Assembly: GCA_963966185.1 (NCBI GenBank)
Contig: CAWZYM010000285.1
Span: 406,001-470,000 of the forward strand
DNA from: Rhabditoides inermis
Lineage: Eukaryota > Nematoda > Chromadorea > Rhabditida > Rhabditidae
Direction of reading: 5' to 3'
Length of the DNA stretch: 64,000 bases
In this document: positions 47,288 through 59,297 of the stretch, in pieces
Numbering within the stretch: the stretch's first letter is position 1
How the letters are laid out: every line of letters begins with the position of its first letter
The notes under the pieces: model-generated
What the model saw: only the letters and a program-made list of their open reading frames with translations
The model's database searches: none
Told to the model about the DNA's origin: nothing
Translations under genes and position numbers: made by a program

Positions 47288-49366
47288 CTAGAACTCAGTG
47301 GGTCTCTTCACTTGTGGCGGAAAGGCAAATGTCTGCAGGCCAGTCGCGATCAGAGAGTTGTCGCGAACTCTGAAGCAAAAGGAAAATTATGAAAAATTCA
47401 CAGTCTGGTAAAAAATGAATGAATGATTTTTTTCTCTTTCCCATTACTTGAACAGAGAGAGATACATATCACATCCACTTTCCCCCGCTCTCTTTTCGAA
47501 TACGGAAAACGATCACACTTCTGATCTGACAATCATTGGCAATTCATGAGAACACAATGAGGACATACCTGAACAGGTCTGCCCGTGTGAAGGCGATGCT
47601 CTTCCCGTAGCGGGTGACGCTCGCGTCCACCCGGACAGTGTCGCCGATCTTCGCCGCAGCCATGTAGCTGGAAGGAGAGGGTCTCTCTCTCTCTCTCTCT
47701 CTACTTTCTCTCTCTCTTTCTTCTCTACCTTTACCCATTCCCCCCACCTATTGTGTTTGTGTAATCATCTCGATCATGGGTACCAAATTCCACTAATACA
47801 ATGTGTCATCTTCTCACGAAAACACCGCAAATCAGATAACGAAAATGACATAATGGGCTCCATAAATAGGAATGGGAATCTATTAGAGAATCGGGACTAA
47901 CGTAACAATCTGACAGAAATATTATCCGATAATCCGATGCTTTGAACATCTCGCTCTCAAATCCGTCGGCCTCTCGATCGAATAACAAGCAAAACAAAAA
48001 ATGGAAATAGTACAAGTGAAAAGTGACACGAATTATTACATGTTTCACAAACTAATGAAATGTAGAGAGTATGAAACGATGGGAATCGCAAATCACAACA
48101 CATTGAATGAGCCCGTCAAAAAATGTCGAGATCTTCCTACGCCCTACGCGAAATGAGCATACAGTCTCGACATTCGCTATCAGGAACCAAAGCGAACATG
48201 CACCCATCTCACATACACTCCATCTAACCTCGTCCTCTCTACTTTATCCAACTGACATGCACGTTTCTATTTACCTCTATCTATCCAATTATCCATTCTA
48301 TCTCCATCTATACTAGCCCACCCACCTCACATAAATATCTACCTACCCACCCCCTTTTCTACTCCCACACCCACTCGACATGCATGTTTCTACTTACATA
48401 GAAAAACGCATAATGCAATCTCTCACACCGGTAAGCGTCTTCGACTTCGAAACAGTCTCGTACCGCAACTCGCCCGCCCACCTAACATACCTATAGGTGT
48501 AGTCAGTCTCTTTAGGAACCATTTTTGAAGCAGTTGAAAGTGGCTGGAAGCTATTCGGAGGTAGTTGGAAGGCATTTCGTTTCGCCCACCCACCTGACAT
48601 GCATGTCAACGCTGACGGGCTGTTTGTCTCCCTTGGTGAAACAGGCAAAGGTGGTGAGGTTGTCGACGAGGGTCGCCGTGCAGCCGCCGTGCACCGTACC
48701 CATCGGGTTCGTCTGCCACTCCTCCACCTGCACGGAGTCCACTCTCTTTCTCTCTCTCTCTCTCTCTCTCCCTCTCTCTAATTATCTCTCTTTTCTCTAT
48801 CTTTCTCTCTCTCTATCTATCTCGTTCTCTCTCTCCCTTTTCTTTCCTGCGCGCAGCGCATATACTTATACAAATGAAAGTACGTTTCACCAGTTGTCTA
48901 TGTATGTGGTATTGAGTGGAAAGAGTAATTTATCGGTTCAGTTCTTAAGAGTTATCAGTGGCCTACTTAGGTAACAACCTCATACCGCCTCTCTAACCCT
49001 CCTCTCACACGTGTCTTTTGTATACTGTTCACGTCGCAGAAAGCGCCAATCAAGTAAACGCGGAAGCGATTGAATTATGTCATATACGCCAACTCTCTAC
49101 TCACCACAAAAGCCAAGCAACTTTTTTTGGTTTGAAATAAACATGTATCAGTAATATGTTGGAATAAATACAATCCTCCCCACCTCAAACTCTACGCTGA
49201 CTTTGCCCTCCTCGGCGGAAATGACGCGGGTCTGAAAGATTGTACTGAGAGAGAGAGAGAGAGAGAGAACTCCACCCACATTCTGGGGCACCTGCATGAA
49301 TGGTCTGGTGGCGGCGCCCTTGCACATCTTCAACAGCTGGTTCGCCACCGCCAGCGGCTTCGCCAT
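47288..49366 (-). CDS. PaaI/ACOT13-type hotdog thioesterase C
   Basis: Most upstream and simplest paralog: 149 residues in five exons, 49366-49280, 49231-49184, 48727-48594, 47667-47569 and 47369-47288. It contains the complete hotdog domain: NPMGTVHGGCTATLVD (Asn, HGG, Asp positions as in ACOT13), VSVDMHVSYMAAAKIGDTV and TRYGKSIAFTRADLF, ending QTFAFPPQVKRPTEF. Acyl-CoA hydrolysis is the expected activity; substrate unknown. The N-terminal helix MAKPLAVANQLLKMCKGA is related to A's. Segments that are split by introns in A or B are single exons here. The 286-bp gap to gene B and the common strand would allow an operon, which the sequence alone cannot show. Its third intron carries degenerate copies of the exon-3 end. 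Confidence 0.88.
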
Positions 49367-50385
49367 GGCTGGAATAGATAGTCGGGCTGAATCAGACAGT
49401 TATAGTATTCGCCACACAACAACGATTAATCACAACACACGCCCGAGAGATAGTGAAACCATTTCCAGACACTCCGCAGCAACCAACATGTTTTGGATCG
49501 AGGATGTTCAAAACATACCGAGAAAACAAAACCGACTCGTAAGCACACAAAACACAACCGACCGGCAACCAGGTGCGGTGAGAGAATGACGCGAAAAACG
49601 CTCTCACGCTCACTCTCTCTCACCAATGTCCAAAGGTCGCCTCGGATAGAGTGTAGCCGCGACAGAGATCTCTTTCACCCCCCCCCCCGCCCCCTCTGTC
49701 TATCTCTATCTTTCTCTCTCTCTTTCTCCTCTCCCTCTCCACGTGACCGCCAGATATCACATTGTCATCTCAACAAACATCACTGTCCTCCAACAAAGTG
49801 CATGCCACTTCCAAAATCGGTTTATTACATCACCCAAAGAAGGCTCTCAAACCGAGAGGGAACAGTGGCGCAGCAGCAGAGTACACAAAACACAAAACAC
49901 AAGAACAAGAGACACAAAAGGCGCGGGAGCCGCCGAGGGAGGGATGACTCCCATCCGCGGATAGTCCACGCCTCGACTAGTGAATCTACGAGTCTGAAAG
50001 ACAACGGGCGATCGCCGCGGCTCCCGGGAGATAGTCCCCCGACAGTCGCAGGATCAGAAAGAGCCAGCGCCGCCGCCAGACAATCCATTCACCACAAAGC
50101 GGCTGAGCGGCGCTGGCTCCTGGCGCAAATACGGTACATCAAAGTCTTGCAATAGAAGAGGCGGCACGTCGATACGGTAAGAGTACCGTAATATTACAGT
50201 ACGCATACAGTACTGGTCGGTCCGCGGGCGGCGATGGGTGAGGGGTGGTCGGTGGGGTGGGTGTGGGTGCTGTACAACTCTTCCGCTCTCGCAGAGTCTT
50301 AGTTTTCACCGGGCGTTCTCTCGAGCGAGACATACATTCATCTGAAAACACGACATGTCCATATGTCCATAGCTCTTTGTCATAT

Positions 50386-50450
50386 CTCTCATTCGCTCCT
50401 AATTTGCATAAATGAAAGTGAATGGTCGCACGATTATCATATCAGGAGGT
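50386..50450. repeat. Direct repeat, copy 1, with octamer motif
   Basis: About 60 bp, including TAATTTGCATAAATGAAAG and GAATGGTCGCACGATTA, repeated with few changes at 50941-51005. ATTTGCAT is the POU-factor octamer. Confidence 0.8.
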
Positions 50451-50940
50451 TAATTGAAATATAGCGAAAGTACTCTACATTAAATTCTAAATCTATTGAA
50501 GTGTTGAACCGTACATAGCTGAAACATAATTTCGAACGTTCAAAAAACGAAGTTTCAGAATTTCAGTTAATTCAAAGAAGTTCAAAGAAGCGCCAATTCG
50601 TACAGGTGCAAACTCAAAACACATCAACTCACCAATACATTATACACTCATGTCCACTGCTGCTTTGCCCATATTCCCTCCAGACATCCTTCCTTCCAGG
50701 GCGATTCCGGATAGGGGTTGAGGGTGTGGCTGACCGGGGGTGTTCTACATACGAGGCGAGGGCCGGGCTCCCGAGAGAGAGACCCGGCAGGGACTGTCCT
50801 GACTATTCCATCCTGCAACACCACCAATCAGCCAACGAAAGCGAATCCACGGCGCGGACAAAAGCGAAATGAACAGACACTGAATCTTCGACTGGAAAGA
50901 GAGAGTGGGAGGACCGGTTGCACCCGCCGCCGCGACCTAC

Positions 50941-51005
50941 ATCTCTCATTCTCTCCTAATTTGCATAAATGAAAGTGAATGGTCGCACGATTAACAGATC
51001 AGAAT
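50941..51005. repeat. Direct repeat, copy 2, with octamer motif
   Basis: Second copy of the block at 50386-50450, 555 bp away in the same orientation. Similarity ends soon after ACGATTA. Confidence 0.8.
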
Positions 51006-51914
51006 TCCCAGAGACATGATGGGCGATGAGAACAGGCACAAAGAAAATCGTGATCAAACTGACTGCGCTCCCGCAGCCTCCCCCCCCACTCTCAACACAC
51101 ACATGTGCCAATATGCAAATAGCGGGGCGAGAGAGTGTGTGGGGAGGGGAGCGCGCAGACGGGCCGACGGCTGTCTGGATGCGCGCGCAGCAACGCTGGA
51201 TGCATGGCTAGAGAGTGTAAAGGAATGTCCGATAGATAGCAGCGAGTCTAGTCTACTATACGAACACGAGCTAGCACTCTCTCACCCCCGAGTGCGCGTA
51301 GAACTCACCACATCGCCTAGACTACCAATTAGCATAGAGCCATTTACCCCGCGAGAGAACGAGGCGAGAAAAGTAGAAGGACACTACACAACTACACTCG
51401 GCACAACAAAAATAAAGGATGAACACTCATTCAGAACACTAGACTAGCCAGCGTGGCCATTTCGGAACGCTTATCAGACGCTATCTGCAAATTCGCCCTT
51501 ATCAAAAGACCCGTTCACAACAGCCCTCGGGCCATATACGACGCTCAGACTGATTACAAGCGAGACACTCTCACACTATACGAAAACATAAACAGCTTCG
51601 CTACATTGCTACAGCTACACAAATACACACTCACTATACGATTTCGTTTTCCAGAGAGAGCTGGGGAGAGAGGGGAGGGGGAGTGGCATGCAATATACGA
51701 CTGGCCGGGGCTCGCTGGACAGCCAGTTTCCAGCCGGCCCTCTAGCCGCCTCGGCTCTCTGCGAAACGCGCGCTCTCTCGTCTCTGCCCCGCCAAGCCTC
51801 ACTCTCCCGCAAAAACGCCATCTCTCACTCGCCCCGCCCCGCCTCAACCGGCTGGCATGAATAGCAGCTATGCGAATAGATATCAAATGTATAGTGCGAG
51901 AGGAGAGAGAGAGA

Positions 51915-51953
<39 letters not shown>

Positions 51954-52130
51954 ACGGCGAATGACGATTCCGGATTTCGGTCCATCGGAACAAAACACGT
52001 CGAAGCAATGTGAAACGACATTCAGATCCACTGTTCACACGGCTATTATGGTGTTTTCGTTGGATGACAACAAACCATAAAACTGCATTGGAAATCAGAT
52101 AAACTGAAAACTGAATTGAGTGCGACTACA

Positions 52131-52136
52131 TTTATT
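52131..52136 (-). terminator. Possible polyadenylation signal of the SET gene
   Basis: AATAAA on the minus strand, about 280 nt after the TGA at 52413. Confidence 0.4.
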
Positions 52137-52412
52137 ATATTCTAATTGAAATAAACAACTACTATGCTACAACGCATATGAAGTGATTCGATGAAACTAA
52201 TCGTGGGTGTAACTACACTAAAACTAAACTAGCGTATATGTGCATAAGAAAAATCAAAAAAACGAAACAAGCCCAGAGACAAACTGTGCATATAACAATC
52301 TGGTAAAATCAACAACAACAAAAATTCGAAAAGGAAACTCGCGGATGCGTGGCAGTGTTGCCTAGTGTGGGTGGTCGGAGCAGATCTCTCCTTCTTCTCC
52401 TTCTTCTCCTAC

Positions 52413-55400
52413 TCATCCTATGAAGTTGCGGCAATCCACCGTGCACCTGAAACGAGACGTACGCCACGCGAAAAACACACTGCTAACTTCGAAAATAAAA
52501 AGTCTCACCACATTATTAACTAACAACTTCTCTGAAGAAAAACAAACTTTCAAAAATATGATTCACTTCACATATCACTATTAAAATGAAATGCAGTACG
52601 ACAATAGTGTTTCTTGATTTCGAAAAGAAAAGACAGAACTTTTTAACTTGATCACACACACTCAAAAAACACAACTAATTTTGAAAATTGTTACCACATT
52701 ATTAACCCATCGAAAAAACTGTCAAAAATATGAATCACTCCACATATCACTATGGAAATACATTTCGACAATACTATTGACTTGAGTTAGGTGCGCAATA
52801 ATTTTCGAAAGGGGAAAAAGCTCTATAACAAACTCACCAGCACGCCACGGAGGTGTGCTTGCACTTGTTGGGGTTGTAGTCGATGGTGAGCTCCTCGCCT
52901 GCACAAGTAAATCACTCCCTCTCTATTCCTCTCTCTCTCTCTCTCTCTCTCGCTCGCGCGCGCTCTTTCTCTCTCTCCCTCCCTCCCACTCACCATACTC
53001 CACCCTCCTGTTCGTCACGAAGCACACCGCCGGCAGGTTCAATCCGTACGTCAGCGACGGCACGTTGATCGTCTGCAAGAAAGTAAACTTTCTCGCGGAA
53101 CACACAATATATTTTGCGGCGACTTGTTTATTAGATTTTTAATGCTCGTATTCGAATTCCCCAGCTGTATTATAGTGACCGCAAAAAAGAGAGCATATAC
53201 ATACAATGAAGCGTAAGATATACAAAACCAGATCAACTTAAAAAAAACACCCACATCCATGTTGGCCTGGCACGCGTGCGAGAAGAAGCGAGCCTCGTTG
53301 CTGGAAGAAACATCTCTCTCCCACCTCTCTCCCACCTCTCTCTCTCTCTCTCTCTCTCTTCCTCCCTCCCCACCCACCCCACACGGGTACAGTCGATGGC
53401 GATGGGCTTGCCGCCGCCCCCGTTCGGTATCTCCAGGCAATACGTCCGGTCGCCCGTCTGCGACAGCTCCGCGTTCGTCCGAACCTCAACGTACAAATCT
53501 AGTTTGAGAAATTGTAGTTTTGCCGATCAGTCAGTAGAGCACAAGTACGTACTCTCCTTTTTGCTTTACCAAAACAAAGTGCATGTGCAATAGCACCCTC
53601 CACCCACCTGTCCGGTCATATGTGTGACGTAGACTCCCTTGTCCAACCCTCCCTCGACCGCGCACCGCACCGTCCAGCCCTTGATAGGGTCGCGGAACAG
53701 CGCCAGCGACACGCTGCGGGGCAGCTGAAAGACATACTCATAGAAACCGTACTATACTCATCCATACCGTACCGTAGTATACTCATCCATACCGTACTAT
53801 ACATACTATGCCCATACGTCCGTCATGCTACGAGGTAGCTGTAATAGTAATGCCATCGATTCATCCAAACGCTATTGCTTCGCTATTCACGAATCACGAT
53901 TCACGAACAAAATGCTGGATCAATGAAAAACCAATCATATTCAATCCATCTTTACATCTTGTGACATCAAAACTAGGTGATTAATCTGCCAAATTCCCCA
54001 GCATTGCAACAATCACAAAAACACACACACTAGACACTGTCAGTGAAACATAAGTATCATCACTCGTCGCTTATCACTTTCCTCATTATTCACAGCCAGT
54101 GCCAGGTCAACACTTCACCAAACACCATGTAAAACGTCTGCCCAACCGTTTCTGCCGTCGCTAATCATGTAGGCGCTCTTTCACACATCGCCCACCCCCT
54201 TGCCCTCTGACCCCAGCTTCACGTCAAACACCTTACGGCATCATTCATTTCAAGGCTGTCTTTCACCTGCCACACTTCGCGCACGCTTTTCTGTCTTCAT
54301 AAGAGGACAGCGTCTTCTCATCTATCATCTATCTCCGATCTCCCTCTTACTTCATCTAACAGCTAACAAGTCTCCTCCACTCAGACACGCTCTTCCCCTC
54401 CACCCCCTCCCCACCTCGCTCACTCTCCTCAGCCACTCGATCCGCTGTGCCTCGCTCGCCGTCGAGTCGTCTGCGAAGGGAGACGGGCCGACGGGCAGCC
54501 GGTACGCAGACAGGTCGACCGGCTCAAATATGGTATACCATGGTGGACGGATCATGACAGTCTCGCATCTGCTTTCCTCTCTTCATACATTGGCGGTGAT
54601 TGATGTGAACAGAAAAATGTGCAACAATGAATACGTTTCACGCAAGTCATAAAATAAGAGTAACGGTTCATCAATCAATCTTATTTCCGCACTGACAATA
54701 TGTTTCACCGCACACTGATCAGACGCTAACGATGCGCCTCTCCCACTCACCTTTCCCCTGCCGCGCGCCTTCCTCTTCTTCTTGTCCCTCTTGGCCTGCC
54801 TCTCCAGCTGCGCCCGCGCGTCGTCACTCATAGACACATCGGATGAGAACTGACATGCAAATTCATGATTCTATTACCACCATATTGTCGTCATTTCTCT
54901 AAATAACCGTTTACCTACATATAACAATGACGTGCAATATCAACACACTGACACGCTGAACGGCTTCATCACCCCCCCCCCCTTGCCCACCTCGAACTCA
55001 TCCGGCAGCTGTGCGGGTGGGTGGAACAGGTCGAGGACGTAGAGGGGCGCCTCCGAACGGGCCTCGCACACACCCGACAGCCTCCACTCCCACAGGGCAC
55101 GGCTGAAATGGGATAGGGGATAGAAATACTTCACAGTACATGATATTACCCTTACATTAGTGAAAACACGTTTCACATATACACATAAAAGTCAGTGAAT
55201 GTGCACAAGCCAAATCAATTTAAAATCACCAACTAAAGCCAAATGTCAATGTCAAACTTCGGGCGTCTAGAAATCAGGAAAAAAACGCAACAAAGACCGC
55301 ATAGTAGCAGTAGTACAAAAATGCGCGGCTCCTAATCCAAGATTGTAACTTTGTCCCCGTTTGGTACTCTCTCCTCTCCCTCACTGACCGCCAGTTGGGG

Positions 55401-58113
55401 TCAGCACCGTCTCCGCTGCGGATGGACGCCTCCCAGTCCGGCGTCGTGCAGTACAACTGAAACGAGCCATTTCACGAACTCAGCATTTGGATGACAATGG
55501 ATGATACAGGCATAGTATTAATGGAGCTGATATCCCGTGCAGTAAGTGCGGAGCTGAAACATAGTGCTCGTGGGTATTTGAACTATGGTCGCTAGGTCTC
55601 ACTTCATATCCATCTACCGGCAAATTCTGTCACCTCCCAACTCTAAACCTCTCTTTCCACCCCCCTCCATGCTTCTCCCTCTTCTCTCTCTCTACCTCCC
55701 CCCCCCCCACCTTTCTGGCCAGGGTGTCGTGTCTCTCGTCGCACCAGTCCCTCCTCTCCAGGATCGCCTCCCGCAGCAGGGCGCGTGCGTCCGCGTACGA
55801 CACCAGCTCCTGCACGGTTACGTAGTTGTGCAAGTTTCGTAATAATGAAAATTTCCGTTTTGTTATATTATAAATCATCGCGTTAAGTATACGAATGAGA
55901 CCAGCTCTTGCAGAATGGAAGGTGTGAGCACGGCAATTCACAACTGAACAGAAGCTCAGAAGCTGCATGATGACAAATTGTTTTAGAGCGGTTTCGTTTC
56001 GAGACGCATTCTACTGATTGAGACAGAGAGTGCGCGAGAGAACGCGCGATTCGAGAGACGGCAGACGGCGCGAGCGTGGAAAAGAAACGAGAGTGCGCGA
56101 GAGTGCGTGGCAATTTGAGGAAAAATTCACGGATTTCTTGAATTTCGCAACGTGATGATGACGAATGGATCAACCGTAAGCAAGTATGCAAATGGTCGCG
56201 AGAAGTTCGAGAACGTTCGACGTTAGAGGCAACGTGGTCCATATGGCTCACGCGTTCGAAGACGAATCAAGGCCGCATACTCTATATGGAAGAAGAAAGA
56301 AGATTTTCGAAAGATGCTACCCACCGGATGAGGCTTTGCTATAGGGAGCAATACCCTCCAAGGACCCATCCGGGGACTAAACACTAAACCTTTGTACATT
56401 CCGCACCAGTTTGTATTTCGTGTTTTGTGTTTTGTCTGCGCCTATGGATAAACCATTATTATATTATAAAAAAATGATTCCTCGGCGGAACGCGCCGCGC
56501 GTCGAATTTTCTTTGTTCACTGTGAATTGCCGTGGTGAGGAGACAGTGTACCTAATTTTGTACAGTAAACACGCACCAATTGAAATAGTCACGTACGCAC
56601 TATACATAAACAAAACGTGAAACAAAAAAAACACCATTACGCAGATGTTTTATACTCTAAAAACACATCTCCCCACCTTGCACTCGCCGAGCCGACTCCT
56701 CTTCAGCCACTTGGACTCGTCCAGCACATCCGGCCGATCCCACATCACCAAGTACCTGCAACCAGCACACATCAACTAACAAATAATAACTAACGAATAC
56801 CGAAAGGTAGAATTAGAATATAGAATCCCCACATTCCGCCCTGCTTATCCGCAATGTGTCTGACGGGAGTGTCGTGTGCCTCCTCCTGCCTGGCGGCGCG
56901 ACGGCGGGCGAGTAGCTGCTCGCGGAGGGAGAGCGGGGGAGGGAAGGGGTGGATGGAGGCGTTCTTCTCGACACCCTCGACAATGTCGACAGGGACAGGG
57001 GGCAGACTGGGCGGGGAGGGTGAGACTGCAAGGATTCATTGTTATCCATAGACAATTGAAGATCACGTTTCACCTGTATCGAGCAGCTGCACGATGTGCT
57101 CCTCGACGGCAGCTGGCTGGCTCTCCCTCTCCCTCTCCCTGGCTTCTTCACCACCGACAGACGGTTGACTGGGTGGCGAGGAGGGAAGAGACACGTCGGC
57201 TGAAAGGCCAATGTCACAGCATCTTCATCTCTCCTTTTTTGCTTTGCCAACGGAATCTGTCCTCAGTCTGCATATTCGCTGAGGCAAAAACAAATGTTGG
57301 TATGCAGCACGACAGAAGGACGGAAACATAAAAATGGATGAAACCTCCTCACATGACTCGGTCGCGGACATGGGCTGGCTGAGCGGCGGGGTGGGAGGCA
57401 GGACGAGCTCGGCGACCCCGTCGACCTCGTCACTCGAGTCATCGCCAGGCACGTCAGTCACTGAACGACAACAACGTGAGGACGAACAACAACCACGAGG
57501 TCGGAGTTAAATTCAGAGTCTCAGAATCTGTACAGAATTGGACGGGGAACGAGGTATTTCCCGAGGTCAAGCTCTGAACAACGGTCACATTGAGTGTACG
57601 ACAATCAGTAACCTTCCAGCGGGACCGACTCCTGTATGGTGAACATTGTGTCCTCGTTCTCGCACCCGCTCTTCTCCTCCTCTTCTATCAGCGGCTCCGG
57701 CATCACCACGGCTTTAAAAAAATCATATTTCTTGGAACATAACTCTATTCGGTTTTTTTGGTACCAACACACTATGTTAGGTAACGTACAAATAACTTGA
57801 ATGTAATCAACAAGAAAACAAATACTCACTGGGCGCGAACTCGTCTTCGTCATTGAGGAGCTGGCTGATTGACCACGCCTGACCGGAACCGCAGCGGCCC
57901 CGCGTCAGCTCCACCCTAGAGAGTTCTATTATTATAACAATACATTGCCTTCAAGAAACTGCGCAGAGCTACTATCTGGATTACTAAGAGAGCTACTGTA
58001 GGTAAAAAAGGAAATGATCAATCGAACGAACGAAGAACTCACTTGCCGAACTGCTCGTTGTTCGACTCCAGCTTGGCGCGTTTCGCCTCCGACCCGCCCT
58101 CGCACTCCATCAT
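52413..58113 (-). CDS. Chromodomain and SET-domain lysine methyltransferase
   Basis: A predicted protein (histone) lysine methyltransferase of about 563 residues in 18 phase-consistent exons: 58113-58043, 57915-57830, 57711-57613, 57460-57353, 57199-57074, 57025-56833, 56755-56677, 55809-55711, 55456-55389, 55102-54991, 54849-54751, 54522-54415, 53724-53608, 53484-53378, 53300-53255, 53072-52994, 52898-52838, 52446-52413. An acidic Pro/Ser-rich N-terminus precedes a chromodomain-like segment (RHIADKQGGMYLVMWDRPD). The SET domain runs from GWTVRCAVEGGLDKGVYVTH through DCTRVGNEARFFSHACQANM to YGEELTIDY, followed by a post-SET cysteine set KCKHTSVACWCTVDC. The combination recalls SUV39-type H3K9 enzymes, but I see no nine-cysteine pre-SET cluster. 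Instead there is a Lys/Arg-rich linker (RDKKKRKARGRGK). A trans-splice acceptor CCCTTCAG lies just before the start. Confidence 0.87.
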
Positions 58114-58320
58114 GTGTAATTACTGAAGGGAAAAGTAAGCACAGTTTACAAGAACAAGAATAAATAATTAAATTTATCAAAATCGGGCCGAATTTTAGGA
58201 TCGGTAAAAGGGACGCGACAAGCGCATTTCTCACTACACTCAAACGCGGGAAATTTTAAAAATTTGAACTATTGAGATACATAAAATCGTATTTTCGTCA
58301 TTTCCTTCGACGCGAGTGTG
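58114..58320. promoter_or_regulatory. 207-bp bidirectional promoter region
   Basis: It separates the divergent starts of the SET gene (58113, minus) and the small membrane protein (58321, plus). The minus strand carries CCCTTCAG at about 58124-58131, a likely spliced-leader acceptor 10 nt before ATG. No TATA box is obvious. Confidence 0.55.
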
Positions 58321-58906
58321 ATGAACGGTGGGTTATCATAACATTGTTTGTGTTGACGTTCACAAACATTTAACAGCTGTTCTGGTTGTGTTTCTCTCTG
58401 CTGTGGCACTCGCTGCGGGATGCGCGTGCGACAACGACATCAACAACTGCGATCTGTAGGTTTGATCGATAATCAATCAATAAAACATCTTCTGCAGGGA
58501 GTCGTACACTAAGACTACTGCATTGGCGCTCATCTGCATCTTTTTGGTATGACGAGAGGGAATGGAGAGGGAAATGGAGACAGGGAGGGTGAGAGAGATT
58601 GAGATTGAGATTGAGAGAGAGAGAGAGAGAGAGACTCTTTCAGTTCCTGGTGTTCACCTGTCTGGTCGGTGTGGTCTACTGGCTCCGCTACCTCAGCCTC
58701 ATCTGCTACCGCGAGCCGAAGAAGGAGGAGAAGCCTGCCAGTGAGTACTTACAGTATCACTAAACTACAGTACTTTTCATTCAGAGTACCGTATACCAAT
58801 TGCAGATCACGCCTCGCCGTCGCTGATCTCTTTCACCGCCTTCAGCGGGTTCAACTTCACCCCGCCCTCGCTCACTCCCCACGCAGCGACGCCCAGCAAG
58901 GAGAAG

Positions 58907-58912
<6 letters not shown>
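58321..58912 (+). CDS. Small membrane protein with a 7-nt first coding exon
   Basis: Unrecognised protein of 112 residues. Exons: 58321-58327, 58377-58455, 58498-58546, 58644-58740, 58806-58912. The ATGAACG micro-exon joins in phase to give MNAVLVVFLSAVALAAGC, a signal peptide, followed by a Cys-rich stub (CACDNDINNCDLESY). A membrane helix follows (TALALICIFLFLVFTCLVGVVYWL), then a Lys/Glu-rich stretch (YREPKKEEKP) and a tail ending TPSKEKK. A type I topology with a tiny ectodomain is inferred. The second intron (58456-58497) is 42 nt and contains ATCGATAATCAATCAAT. The very short first exon makes the start less certain, but no other upstream ATG keeps the frame. Confidence 0.65.
58456..58497 (+). 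other. 42-nt intron with ATCGATAATCAATCAAT core
   Basis: GTAGGT...CTGCAG intron whose centre is GATCGATAATCAATCAATA. The same core occurs in several unrelated introns and outron-like positions (42257-42304, 11766-11823, 44172-44190, 47013-47030). Confidence 0.8.
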
Positions 58913-58964
<52 letters not shown>

Positions 58965-59185
58965 AGAGAGAGATCGGGAGAGAGAGAGAGAGGGAGAGAG
59001 GGAGAGAGAGACTATTAAAGGACCATTATTGTTGTGTTCAATGTGTGTGCGCATAAACGTTTCGCCCCTATTTCTGTTCCTTTTTTGTCCTGCGAAAATC
59101 GTGTGTGAGTGTGATTCCAGTTCTCCCATCTCACACTCACTGGAGACTCGAGTGGTTCACACCACTGGCCAGTTATGATCGCGCC

Positions 59186-59230
<45 letters not shown>

Positions 59231-59260
59231 CCTCCCTCCCTCCCTCTCTCCCTCTCTCTC

Positions 59261-59297
<37 letters not shown>

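Larger units (their letters stand above)
49367..52412. other. Intergenic region with a repeated octamer-bearing block
   Basis: Three kilobases between the starts/ends of thioesterase C and the SET gene. I find no spliced or phase-consistent gene. Contents: C-rich and CT tracts, GC-rich patches, and a ~60-bp direct repeat (50386-50450 and 50941-51005) with an ATTTGCAT octamer. A GA tract lies at 51900-51950. Confidence 0.55.

Noticed and set aside
49493..50155. A 220-codon plus-strand frame upstream of thioesterase C
   Set aside because: Low-complexity, basic and without splice-site or domain support; lies in a promoter-like region.
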